From Fragum whitleyi (lineage: Eukaryota; Mollusca; Bivalvia; Cardiida; Cardiidae), in contig OX411559.1 in assembly GCA_948146395.1 (NCBI GenBank), positions 872,001 through 936,000 of the forward strand: a stretch of 64,000 bases of DNA, read 5' to 3'. The notes beneath the pieces are model-generated. The model saw only the letters and a list, made by a program, of their open reading frames with translations, had not been told where the DNA came from and searched no databases. The translations under genes and the position numbers were made by a program. Of this stretch, positions 34,215 through 44,348 are shown piece by piece (position 1 is the stretch's first letter; each line of letters opens with the position of its first letter).

Positions 34215-36394
34215 CTTATAGATATATATAGTACGTACTTATTCGGGATAGGAGTCCCCCACCGGTTTCCGGTTGGGGGACTATAGGTTTGCTCGATTCC
34301 GTCTGTCCGTCCGTCCGTCTGTCTGTCCGTCCGTCCGTCTGTCCGTCTGTCCGTCACACTTTTGTCCGGGCTATATCTTCTAAACCATATGTGCAACTTC
34401 AAACTTGGTACACTTATAGATCTCATTGAGGAGAAGTGTCATGTTCAAGAACCGTTACTATGCCACGCCCACTTTTTGAGTTATTGCCCTTTGTTGTTTT
34501 TACCCTTACATTCTTGTCCGGCCATTATCTCCTAAAGTATGTGTGCTAGCAACTTCAAACTTTGTACACTTATAGATCTCATTGAGGAGAAGTGTCATGT
34601 TTACGATCCATAACTCTGCCAAATCCACTTTTTTGAGTTATTGCCCTTTGTTGTTTTTAGCCTTTCATTCTTGTCCGGATCATATCTCCTAAACTATAAG
34701 TGCTAGCAACTTCAAGCTTGGTACACTTATAGATCCTATTGAGGGCAAGTGTCATGTTTAAGAACTGTTATCCTGCTACGCCCACTTTTTCAGTTATTGC
34801 CCTTTGTTGTTTTTACCCTTACATTCTTGTCCGGAACATATCTCCTAAACTATGTGTGCTAGCAACTTCAAACTTTGCACACTTATAGATTTAATTGAGG
34901 AGAAGTGTCATGTTTAAGATCGATAACTCTGCCACACCCACTTTTTTGAGTTATTGTCCTTTGTTGTTTTTACCCTTACATTTTTGTCCGGAACATATCT
35001 CCTAAACCATAAGTGCTAGAAACTTCTAACTTTGTACACTGATAGATCTTATCGAGGACAAGTGTCATGTACAAGAACTGTTACTCTGCCATCTCCACTT
35101 TTTGAGTTATTGTCCTTTGTTGTTTTTTAGTCTTACATTCTTGTCCGGATCATATCTCCTAAACTATAAGTGCTAGCAAGTTTAAACTTTGTACACGTAT
35201 AGGTCTCAGTGAGGACAAGTGTCATGTACAAGAACTGTTACTCTGCCACACCCACTTTTTGAGTTAATGCCCTTTGTTGTTTTTACCTTTACATTTTTGT
35301 CCGGAACAGATCTTCTAAATCATAAGTGCTAGAAACTTCAAACTTGCTACACTTATAGATATCATCGAGGACAAGTGTCATGTACAAGAACTGTCACTCT
35401 GCCATATCCACTTTTTGAGTTATTGCCCTTTGTTGTTTCTATCCTAACATTTTTGTCCCGTACTTATCTCCTAAACCATAAGCCCTAGCAACTTCAAACT
35501 TTGTACACTGGTAGATCTCATTGAGAAAGAGTGTATTGCACAAGAACTGTTACTCTGCCACATCCACTTTTTTAATTATTGTCTGTTGTTGTTTTATCCT
35601 GACATTTTTGTCCGGACCATATCTCCTGAGCCATCAGTGCTAGAAACTTCAAACTTGGTACACTTATAGATCTCATTGAGGACAAGTGTCATGTACAAGA
35701 ACTGTTACTCTGCCACACCCACTTTTTGAGTTAATGCCCTTTGTTGTTTTTACCTTTACATTTTTGTCCGGAACAGATCTTCTAAACCATAAGTGCTAGA
35801 AACTTCAAACTTGCTACACTTATAGATATCATCGAGGACAAGTGTCATGTACAAGAACTGTCACTCTGCCATATCCACTTTTTGAGTTATTGCCCTTTGT
35901 TGTTTCTATCCTTACATTTTTGTCCCGTACTTATCTCCTAAACCATAAGCCCTAGCAACTTCAAACTTTGTACACTGGTAGATCTCATTGAGAAAGAGTG
36001 TATTGCACAAGAACTGTTACTCTGCCACATCCACTTTTTTAATTATTGTCTGTTGTTGTTTTATCCTGACAGTTTTGTCCGGACCATATCTCCTGAGCCA
36101 TCAGTGCTAGAAACTTCAAACTTGGTACACTTATAGATATCATTGAGGACAAGTGGCATGTACAAGAATCATTCTTCTCCGCCCACTTTTGGAGATTTTG
36201 CCATGGGCTGTTTTCACTCTTATATTTTTGTTTGGGACATTTTGTTCAAAACCTAATGTGCTAGCAACTTCAAATTTTGTATACAGTTATAGATCTAGTA
36301 AGTAGGAGATATATTATAAGAAAGGATTTTTTGTTATCCGGTGGGGGACTCCTGTATTGCATCGCAATACGACATGCACTTGTTTGTATAGTCA
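34215..36394 (-). mobile_element. Hairpin/tandem-core element, 13 cores
   Basis: The left hairpin at 34,251-34,287 (GGAGTCCCCCACCGG, TTTCCGG, TTGGGGGACT) is followed by (GTCC/GTCT)n to about 34,355. Thirteen cores follow with TTGTCCGG markers at about 34,362, 34,514, 34,671, 34,827, 34,984, 35,141, 35,297, 35,453, 35,608, 35,764, 35,920, 36,075 and 36,228, spacing 152-157. The right end is CCGGTGGGGGACTCCTG and a small hairpin GTATTGC-ATC-GCAATAC. No ORF of note. It looks complete and non-autonomous, inserted in a MITE loop. Confidence 0.88.
35297..36230. repeat. 467-bp higher-order duplication of three cores
   Basis: The three cores at 35,297-35,763 are repeated at 35,764-36,230 with very few differences, for example AACAGATCTTCTAAATCATA versus AACAGATCTTCTAAACCATA. 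Neighbouring cores differ from each other much more. This is a recent triplet duplication inside the array. Confidence 0.85.
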
Positions 36395-36493
36395 TTAGTT
36401 AGATTGGATTACCTCCCCTTAAGACCATTCGAAACTCGTTCCTCCCATTCATTCAATATAATTTCCGAATCACTCCAAGATTGTTCACCTATT

Positions 36494-36641
36494 AAGATAG
36501 TGGAACCGTAATAGTTCCGCAACGTTTCGAAAGTGATGAACTTTTAAAATGTTTACCGAGGTTTCCTAAAGATTTTCGGCCAACATTGTGAAACACCATG
36601 AGTTCCGAAATGTTGCGGAACTATAACTGTTCCACTACCTT
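36494..36641 (+). mobile_element. Foldback MITE, family D, best copy
   Basis: 148 bp. AAGATAGTGGAACCGTAATA, then GTTCCGCAACGTTTCG, on the left is inverted on the right as TGTTGCGGAACTATAACTGT, then TCCACTACCTT. It is inserted in the right TIR of the family A MITE, so it arrived later. Non-coding. Confidence 0.88.
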
Positions 36642-36931
36642 AAATTTGACGTTGTTATCAACTGTTACGGAAGTGATGAGAAAAGTAAATAGAAAGGAAT
36701 AGTATTTCATGTTAAGGGGCGGGTTTAATGCGCAATAGATGTCGCAAATAATCGTATCAATTCATGTAATTTAGCAATTTGCAATGAAGATTGCATTGTG
36801 GCATTTTCTAATTATTTTTAGCGATATGATCTTTTATCGACGTGGTCGTTCTATCATATACCGGATTTGTGAGATGTCACGTGAAACTAGGCTGATATTC
36901 TGAGAACTCATGTCATGAACTAAACACCATG

Positions 36932-37295
36932 TAAGTTACATTGTGAAATTGACATTTGTCTCAATCAAAACCATTCTAAATCGGTAACTCATCGCTCCAT
37001 TCATTCATTCATTCTAAATTCTCACTCAAACCATTCAAAAACGCTCAAAATGAGATCCACAACTGCATTAAAATGCATTAAGCTTGAAATAAATCTCCAT
37101 TTTAATATAATAATTGAAATGTTAAGCGTCTGATGTGTTCTTGGAGAAAGATATATATAGACCTTATATGCATATTTTATTAAGGAGAGTAATGAATTGG
37201 TTTTCTTCCCTTAAATTTCACTCATAACTGCCTCCTCACATTCATTCAATATCATCCCTAAATCATTCACCTTGTACATTTTACGATGCAATGTA
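36932..37295 (+). mobile_element. Family A MITE, subfamily A1
   Basis: GTAAGTTACATTGTGAAATT to GTACATTTTACGATGCAATG, then TA. The A1 block is degraded and most of the central palindrome is deleted (GGAGAGTAATGAATTGGTTT). This is the last family A copy before the gene-like island. Confidence 0.88.
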
Positions 37296-37308
37296 CTCGC
37301 TACTTTTA

Positions 37309-37554
37309 AAGGGGGCTACCTCCAGATTTCAAATTGAACTTTTTCTAGAAAATCGCTTATAAAATGATATTGGTGTATTCCGATAGAAAAATGGAACAAA
37401 AACAAGCAAATTGGCACTAAAATACCATGCTCATGAAGTCTTGGCGAATTATAATTGAGTTTTTTATGTCGAGAATTTTATACAGTATCGATACTGTATA
37501 GAAATCTGAATTTAGCGCGTGACCTCCAGTGACCCCGGTAAAAAAGTCCCACGC
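37309..37554. promoter_or_regulatory. Putative promoter region of the 37.55-kb gene
   Basis: Contains a TTTAAAGGGGGCTACCTCCA block that recurs in inverse at about 58,022-58,043. At 37,479-37,500 there is a perfect 22-bp palindrome (TATACAGTATC plus its complement). Next come GCGCGTGACC and ACGCATGCGCAG, an NRF1-like GCATGCGC motif. CpG density is higher than in surrounding DNA. Promoter function is inferred from motifs only. Confidence 0.35.
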
Positions 37555-37689
37555 ATGCGCAGATACGATTTCCGTATAGTAGAGAAAGTGAAACCGCAAA
37601 AACACAGAAAGTCGGAAGAAGCGCAGAAAAGAAAGCATCGAAGGTCAAGCTGTTCATTATCAACGTCTCGACAGACAGATAGAAGTCTG
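37555..37689 (+). CDS. Candidate first coding exon, unknown protein
   Basis: From ATG at 37,555, overlapping the NRF1-like motif, the frame stays open about 44 codons to TAA. The residues are strongly basic and hydrophilic (MRRYDFRIVEKVKPQKHRKS, then EEAQKRKHRRSSCSL). Possible splice donors lie near 37,682 (CTGTAAAAG) and near 37,829 (TTTGTAAGC), so the true 3' border is open. All six frames are fairly open here because of composition, so coding is uncertain. It may be a 5' UTR instead. Confidence 0.28.
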
Positions 37690-37859
37690 TAAAAGATGCC
37701 ACGCAGACTGTAAACTACAAGTGTCCCGCTAATTTGCACATTGACACCCAGACAGCCCTGAGACAGGTACTGATTCACTTTTCGACAATTTGGGGGGTTC
37801 TCTCAAAAGAATCGAGGACAGTAAATTTGTAAGCAAGCACATATATTTACTTTGAAATC

Positions 37860-38155
37860 GATACTGTATGAATGTATTTTATTTGTTGAAATGTTTCCAT
37901 AAGCCGTGAACCGCGGCCAACTCTGCCCATTTTTAACTCGGCCCATCGGTAACTCGACCGGGCGTTCAACTCAGCTTAATATCGTCGGGTGCCTTAGTTT
38001 CAACCGTGTCCTACTGCTGTCATATTTTATTTATTTTTTTTTCACTGTCATTTCCAAAAAATTAATGAAGCATGCAAGTTACCATGAAAATTTATTGATA
38101 ATCATAATAAGATTTCACTCAGAGCAAGAATGCTGTACATAATGAGGTTTAATCA
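37860..38155. other. Intron-like stretch
   Basis: Nothing recognised. TTTGTAAGCAAG at about 37,828 could be a donor of an upstream exon. Confidence 0.35.
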
Positions 38156-38230
38156 GGGTGGCTGGAGCACCTAAAATGGATTCCTGGTATTTCTATCACC
38201 AATACAACCATCACAATTTTACCTATTTTC
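38156..38230 (-). mobile_element. SINE fragment (family S1), 3' end
   Basis: In reverse complement this reads GATGGTTGTATTGGTGATAG, AAATACCAGGAATCCATTTT and AGGTGCTCCAGCCACC, matching the 3' part of the SINE at 52,921. Only the distal part is present. Confidence 0.65.
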
Positions 38231-38788
38231 TTATTCCCAACATTTCCTTAGAAAAAAATTCATTGCTTTTACATACAAAACGCATTCAGAAAAGAATCAA
38301 AGCTGTTTTGCCTGTATCTGTTTATCCATTCTTGACTGGTCCTCTTTCACAAACATAATTGAATTTCCATATATAGTTTTGCTTGCATACACCAAAAAAC
38401 CCATTGGATATGTATCAGAACGATAGGTGCCATAACGTTAAAAAGAATGAGAACAGTGATCTGAGTAGTAAAGTCAATATAACTATTTTTTTGTTACACT
38501 GTGAATTTATTTATTCAAACTTTTCAGGGTTTGTAGATGCTATTTCTCAAAAAAGGGGATATGCCAGTCCATAATCCTAATTCATGAACTATCCCTATAC
38601 ATCAAACACATTAAAAAATATTGGTGTCTATGCAGTAGTTTCATCATTAATTTTTGCACTGTCCCCCGACATAACTGACTATATTCTTGGGGACTAGCTC
38701 TTAAAATTATCACAGCTTCGGATAGAGTGGGTATTTTGGATTTCAAATTAGAAGTTATAGATATTCAAGTAATTTACTCTTTTGTTTT
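38231..38788. other. Intron-like DNA with a possible terminal exon
   Basis: TTATTTATTCAAACTTTTCAG near 38,527 is a good acceptor. The following frame reads GFVDAISQKRGYASP and stops at TAA near 38,572. This could be a short alternative 3' exon of the plus-strand gene or chance. Confidence 0.3.
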
Positions 38789-39270
38789 TAGCTCCACTGG
38801 CTGAAGGCCACTGGGGCTATTGTCATGGCACTGTGTCTGTCTTGCGTCCATCCATCAGTGCATCGAGTCGCAAACTTTTTTTCTATGAACAGAGTCTTCT
38901 CAGAAAATACTGGATGAATTTCAACCAAACTTCACAGGAATGATCCTTGGGTTACACTCTTAAAAAGTTGTTCAAGAAATTTTGATCCAATGAAAAAATG
39001 GATTTCATGGGCGTGGCTCATTTCCAAATGTGGTAAAAAGTGACTTTCTCAGAACCTATAGTTGATGGATACCAATTTAATCTAACAAATATGATCCTTG
39101 GATAAATCTTTATCAGTCTACAAAAATAATTTTGATTAGATTATTTTTGTAAGATTTATGCCCTTTTTTAAATTCACTTTTTGGATAATCAGCACCTGCA
39201 GCAATTTCACTGGAACATGTTCAAGTGATACACGTATTTTATATAGGTATCAGACCAAAGCATCCCATCG
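38789..39270 (-). mobile_element. Hairpin/tandem-core element, CTGGC family
   Basis: Hairpin AGCTCCACTGGCTGAAGGCC, then ACTGGGGCT (38,790-38,818), TCTGTCTTGCGTCCATCC, then cores with TTTCAACCAAACTTCACAGG, AATGATCCTTGG and TTTCATGGGCGTGGC. The same family is at 41,029 and, in the other orientation, at 50,640 and 50,880. Confidence 0.8.
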
Positions 39271-40095
39271 CAGGAAATAAAAAAATAAAAGTGATGCACA
39301 GTCATTTCATTTTTATTCCGGTTTTGACAAAAATTGGTAAGGCTCTCCCTAGGGAACCAGAAAATGATGAAATAATGGCCTAAGTTTACATTTTTGTATT
39401 TTGATACATGTATTTCTTTTTATTCTTACAGGTTTTGGGGGAGAAAAAATGTTTACACTCGTCTGTCAAATGACTGTTCTGAACATTGACACAATACTTT
39501 CTACAACCCAAAAGAACCACTTCTGGCTTGGTCAAGAATATATGGGAGTGTCATTATTTGAAAGTCAGAATGACTAGGAAATGTAAGCAAGATTTTTATT
39601 AAATGTTATTTTCATATTGTATTATCTGTGTCATTAGAACAATACTAGTAAAAAGACTTGAAAGATCATCTTTTTGATGTTATGGTTATAACCTAGAAAT
39701 AAGTCACTGATTCTATAATGGTGTAAGTCTGCTTACCAGAAAACTTGCTAGAATTTTTTATTTCAAACTTCTTAACTGGTTTCAGATTATAATAATTCTT
39801 AATCATAGGAGACCCTTGAAAATTGGTTTTGTTTGACTTGCTGTGTTTCAAAGATTTACAAGAGATATTTGTAAATCATATATGCTCCCTATAAGTGCAG
39901 GTAAATGGCAATTTCTTTGCCCAAAATCAAAGGGAAATAACTTAAAAATTATGATGAGTAGAGTTATGGTTCTTGTGCAATGCACCTCTCCTCAATGTGA
40001 TCAATTTACATGTGAAGCTTCATGATTCTAGCTTGTGTTCATTTTGAGATGTGTTGCTGACAAAAAATGGTCTGCAGATGCAAGGCTGAACTACA
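39271..40095. other. Intron-like DNA
   Basis: A plausible acceptor (CTTTTTATTCTTACAG) is near 39,430 and a donor-like GTGCAGGTAAATG near 39,898. The linking frames are short. No exon is claimed. Confidence 0.35.
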
Positions 40096-40145
40096 AATGC
40101 AAAGCAATATACCCCCTCTATTTTGAAGGGGTATGCTTATCATGT
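40096..40145. repeat. Terminal hairpin fragment shared with 55.6 kb
   Basis: ACAAATGCAAAGCAATATAC, then CCCCTCTATTTTGAAGGGGT. The same words occur at about 55,590-55,642 (ACAAATGCAAAGCAATATAC, CTTCGAAGGGTGGAGGGGGG). It looks like the end of another hairpin-bearing element family. Confidence 0.6.
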
Positions 40146-40408
40146 TGTACTGGCACATGATATAGGCTTAGATCATCCCGCACAGGCATTAGGTCTGATC
40201 TTAACCTACACTGCCTATTCTCTACTTAAAACGTTTAATAAACTTTGAGCAAGACAATTATGTCCTTATAATTTGCAATTTGTTTAGACAAAATTTAAAT
40301 CCAGCTTATTCAAGATCCCAATGATACATAATCATCACAATATTTGTGAATTTAAATATGTTTCCCTGAAATTGTTTCTTAATTGACTCCTTTTCCTGTT
40401 AATTTTTC

Positions 40409-41028
40409 AACTCACCTGAGCATGAAGTTTGTGCTCAAGGTGAGCTATTGTAAAAGATCAATGTATGGCATCAATCCATCTGTCTGTCTGTCCATTCATC
40501 CACAATTTTAAAACATCTTTTCCAAAACTATCCATCAAATTTAAACCAGAATTCACATAATTGATCCTTAGTACAAGGGCTTCTAAAGAACTTCACAGAA
40601 TTGAAAGGTCATTTTTCAAGGTCAAATTTGTAAAAAAAAAAGATTAAACTTTAAAATTAGCCTAATCTTTTGACTGGTAAGTGATAGGGCCTTCATATTT
40701 CACATCATGATTGTTTGAGACAAGTCCTGTCTGTTTGTAACATGTACAAGGCAATCAGTAAAGGTTAAGGTCATAAATAAATGGCCATAACAAATGATTA
40801 GTGTTACAGCATTCATATTTCCCATGATGATTGCTTCAGACTAGACCTTTCTGTTGGTACCAAGTTCTAGGTCATCAGTCAAGGGTCTGTTGGTACCAAG
40901 TTCTAGGTCATCAGTCAAGGGTCTTTTTTTAAGGTCAAATTTGTGAAAAAAAAAATTTAATAATTCTATTCTTATTCTATAACTTTTGAATGGTAAGTGA
41001 TAGGGCCTTCATATTTCAAACAAGGTTT
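40409..41028 (-). mobile_element. Hairpin/tandem-core element, GAGC family
   Basis: Hairpin AACTCACCTGAGCATGAAGT, then TTGTGCTCAAGGTGAGCT (40,409-40,446), (TCTG)n, then cores with ATTCACATAATTGATCCTTA and TGGTAAGTGATAGGGCCTTC. An internal 36-bp unit (CTGTTGGTACCAAGTTCTAG ...) is duplicated at 40,851-40,922. It ends against the next element's hairpin. Confidence 0.75.
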
Positions 41029-41885
41029 TTAGCTCCACTGGCTAAAAGCCACTGGGGCTATTGTCATGGCGTTGTGTCCGTCGTACATCCGTCCGGATGT
41101 CAGTGCGTCCGGTTGTAAACTTTTTCTTTAAAAATCTTCTCCTCAGATACTACAGGATGAATTTCAACCAAACTTCACAGGAATGACCCTCTTTAAAGGT
41201 TGTTCAAGAAATTTTGATCCAATGAAAAACATGGATTTTATGGGCATGGCTAATTTTCAAATATGGTAAAAAGTGAGTTTTCTCAGATTCTAATAGATGG
41301 ATACCAATCAAATTTTACATGATTGATTCTTAGGTGACCCTTTATCAGTGTACAAAAAAATATTGTGATCGGATGAAAAATATATATTTTATGGGCGGGG
41401 GTCATTTCTCAATTTGTTATATAGTGGAAACTTTCAAGATCATTTTCTCAGAATCTAAATGATGGATATCCACTAAATTGTACTTGAATGATCCTTGAGT
41501 GGCCCTTTATCAGTCTTTAAAAAAAAATGTGATCAAATGAAAAATATGTATTTTATGGGCCGAGGTCATTTCTCTATAAGTTATATAGTGGAAACTTTCA
41601 AGATCATTTTCTCAGAATGTAACTGATGGATTTCAATCAAACATTTTTTGGTATGATTTTTGGGTGACCCATTATCATGCAATCAAAAAAATATTTTGAT
41701 TGGATGAAAAATATGTCCTTTATGGGCAGAGGTCATTTCTCTATATTTTATATAGCTGAAATTTTGAAAATCATTTTCAACATCAGTAGAACCCAAAATA
41801 TTTAAAAATCGAGTCAAAACTTTTATTCGCTTTTACAAAAAATTCAAGCCTGTGGAGCGAGATAAGCCATTCATGGCTTTCTAGT
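41029..41885 (-). mobile_element. Hairpin/tandem-core element, CTGGC family
   Basis: Hairpin AGCTCCACTGGCTAAAAGCC, then ACTGGGGCT, GTCCGTCGTACATCCGTCCG, then four or five cores containing TTTATGGGC, GGTCATTTCTC and TATATAGTGGAAACTTTCAA. Right end near GAGCGAGATAAGCCATTCAT. Confidence 0.8.
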
Positions 41886-42357
41886 TAATGAAACAATCAA
41901 AAACCCAAGGTATTATGATCATCTTGGTGTCGCTTGCCTTGGAATCAAATGCTTTAGCCTTGGTCACATCTCTGTTGTGATTGAATATATTCATGAAACT
42001 CGGCATGTGTGATCATCATCACAGGAGCTATCTAGACTTTCAAGGGGGATAATTGTGGAAGCATTTTTGTAAGAGTTATGCCCCTTTTTACTTAGATTTT
42101 TGCATTAACCTGCACATGATTAGAGTGTGGCACCCGTAGTCGGTGTTCTTGCTTGTCTTACACTTTAAGGTCATCTGTTAAGGCCTTTAAAGGGATCTTA
42201 CTTTGGACTTTATGTTTATTTGCTTTGCAGTATTGGGACAGAAATACTGTCATTACCTAAGCATTATCTTTGTGGATGTGGATATGGGCATTGAGGTGAC
42301 TACCAAAGTTGACAATTCTAAAAGATAAATAAACCTTGTTTTTTTTCCATTTTCCAG
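41886..42357. other. Intron-like DNA ending at a strong acceptor
   Basis: Contains a core-like fragment (TGTAAGAGTTATGCCCCTTT) and ends in TTTTTTTTCCATTTTCCAG, a textbook polypyrimidine tract and 3' splice site. Confidence 0.4.
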
Positions 42358-42421
42358 CTCCTGAAGTCACGATGGCATCCGCAGACAGAGGCCCTATGTA
42401 TTGACAACCAAGCTGTTTTAG
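42358..42421 (+). CDS. Candidate internal exon, unknown protein
   Basis: 64 nt between a strong acceptor (TTTTCCATTTTCCAG) and a donor AG|GTGTGT. One frame is open throughout and reads LLKSRWHPQTEALCIDNQAV plus L, ending after one base of a codon. The next candidate exon at 46,010 starts with the two bases that complete it (G+AT = Asp), so the two join in phase. The other ATG frame stops after ten codons. The protein family is not recognised. GTGTGT is a less common donor. Confidence 0.45.
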
Positions 42422-42479
42422 GTGTGTAACAAAATTAACCTGTTCATACACAGGCTTGTATAAAGATAGAGCTTGTTAT

Positions 42480-42655
42480 GTGATCACCAACTGCTTACAG
42501 GCGAGTGGGCAGGATCCACATCCTTGTCCAGAGAATAACTCTGTCACTTTATGTCTGGTTGACTTGAAAAATGACAGTAATATGCATTTCACGATTATGT
42601 AGTGCAGTGGACAAGAACTGTATTTCTGCCTGGCTTTTTTTAGTCATTGCCTTTT
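42480..42655. other. Isolated core-like sequence
   Basis: TCCAGAGAATAACTCTGTCA and GTGGACAAGAACTGTATTTC resemble single cores of the neighbouring elements without a hairpin. Confidence 0.4.
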
Positions 42656-43563
42656 TATGCCCCCGTATCGAAAGATTGGCGGCATATTGTTTTACCATTA
42701 TCCGTCTGTCTGTCTGTCTGTCTGCAAAAGTTAACCAAAAAACTTAACATTGCCAATATGTTCAAGCCTATTCAAGATACAAGGCTCATATATGGCATGA
42801 TGAAAGATCTCAATGATCCGCATCTGCTGATACCAAAGTCAAGGTCATGTGACAAGGTCAAGGTCATATCTCAAGGTCAAATAACTCAAAAAGATAACCA
42901 AAAAACTTATCATTGCCATTATCTTCATGCCTATTCAAGATACAAGGCTTATATTTGGCATGATGATAGATCTCAATGATCCACATCTGCTGATACCAAA
43001 GTCAAGGTCATGTGACAAGGTCAAGGTCATCTCTCAAGGTCAAATAACTCAAAAAGTTAACCCAAAAACTTAAGATTGCCAATATCTTCAAGCCTATTCA
43101 AGATACAAGGCTCATATTTGGCATGATGATAGATCCCAATGATCCGCATCTGCTGATACCAAAGTCAAGGTCATTTGATTAGGTCAAGGTCATCTCTCAA
43201 GGTCAAATATCTCAAAAAACTTAACATTGCCAATATCTTCAAGCCTATTCAAGATACAAGGCTAATATTTTGCATGATGATAGATCTAAATAATCCGCAT
43301 CTGCTGGTACCAAAGTCAAGGTCATGTCACAAGGTCAAGGTCATCTGTCAAGGTCAAATAACTCAAAAAACTTAACATTGCCAATTTCTTCAAGCCTATT
43401 CAAGATACAAGGCTCATATTTGGCATGATGATAGATCTCTATGACCCGCACCTGCTGGTACAAAAGTCAAGGTCATGTGACAAGGTCAAGGTCATCTGTC
43501 ACGGTCAAACTTTGAAAAAAAATGCTGTTACGGGGGCATTCGTTTTTCACAAACACATCTTGT
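42656..43563 (-). mobile_element. Complete hairpin/tandem-core element, 5 cores
   Basis: Starts ATGCCCCCGTATCGAAAGAT, then TGGCGGCAT, with (TCTG)n at 42,704-42,723. Five cores have GATACAAGG markers at 42,776, 42,939, 43,102, 43,253 and 43,404, spacing 151-163. Each has TGGCATGATGATAGATCTCA, GTCAAGGTCATGTGACAAGG and TCAAGGTCAAATAACTC. It ends GTTACGGGGGCATTCG, an inverse of the start. The 110- and 66-codon frames here are core translations. Confidence 0.88.
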
Positions 43564-44125
43564 TTTTTTCTTTTTTAAATCGAACTTTGATTTCTTAAAA
43601 TATACAAGCTATGATCATGATAATAATATACCCCTATTACATTGATCAGTCTGTCTGTCTACACAATAAATGTCCAAAAGATATTCATTTGAATTTACTT
43701 CAATTCTACTCATAACCCCAACTCACATGATGATTTGCGCATCTTGTGACAATATGTCACTGTGTCAGAATTATGACCCTTCTATGCCCCCCTCCCCATC
43801 TGAAACAGCAACAGGCATATATAATGACCTCTTACTAGGAGTGAGAGCGCAGGTATGTGAATATGTCTCATTCTTGTCTTGATCATACCGGTATATTCTA
43901 CATTCATATTTGATTTTAAAAAATAACATGGTAAAGTTGTTCCCCCTGGGTGTATACCAGTGTCAGCTGTCATGGAAAGGGTGTATTTGGATATGCCGAA
44001 GGTCACAGCTGAAGGTTAAATAGGTATTGAGTTAAAATAAAGAATTTTGTGATGGCATCAGAGGCTGTGACACATTTCTAGTTCATTTCATAATTTTTAA
44101 TACATCTGTAAAAAAATGACATATC
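43564..44125. other. Intron-like DNA, possible small exon
   Basis: AGTGAGAGCGCAG|GTATGTG near 43,852 is a donor-like site after a frame reading SETATGIYNDLLLGVRAQ. No good acceptor was found and part of it resembles core sequence, so no exon is claimed. Confidence 0.3.
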
Positions 44126-44253
44126 GTGGGATCACCCCGTTGTGGCCATTGTACAGACAATGTCCACTTCTTTGTCATAGCTATGTCCAGTGGGATCACC
44201 CCGTTGTGGCCATTGTACAGACAATGTCCACTTCTTTGTCATAGCTATGTCCC
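44126..44253. repeat. Two exact 64-bp tandem units
   Basis: GTGGGATCACCCCGTTGTGG through CATAGCTATGTCC is repeated once with no visible difference except at the junction. A very recent local duplication. Confidence 0.92.
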
Positions 44254-44348
44254 CAAATGTCAGATTGACTTGAAATTCCGCAATCAAGTTCCCCCCATGA
44301 TAATGGAGTGCAGATTGAAGAACTGTTACTCTACCTAGCTTAATATTT

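Larger units (their letters stand above)
34078..36667 (+). mobile_element. Family A MITE split by two insertions
   Basis: The left part, 34,078-34,214 (CAGTTAGTCTTATTGTGAAA ... AAGGGGGTAATG), and the right part, 36,395-36,493 (TTAGATTGGATTACCTCCCC), are two halves of one MITE. Its palindrome loop was opened by a hairpin/tandem-core element. The right TIR is split again by a family D MITE (36,494-36,641), after which it finishes AAATTTGACGTTGTTATCAA, then CTGTTA. The order of arrival is family A first, the others later. Confidence 0.88.

Noticed and set aside
34361..36230. CRISPR-like array of regular repeats
   Set aside because: Units are diverged, contiguous 155-bp cores with no short identical repeat separated by unique spacers, in a eukaryotic context.
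42647..43375. Repeated protein-like frames (110 and 66 codons)
   Set aside because: They are translations of the tandem cores. Reading frames shift with core length (151 or 163) and are not maintained.
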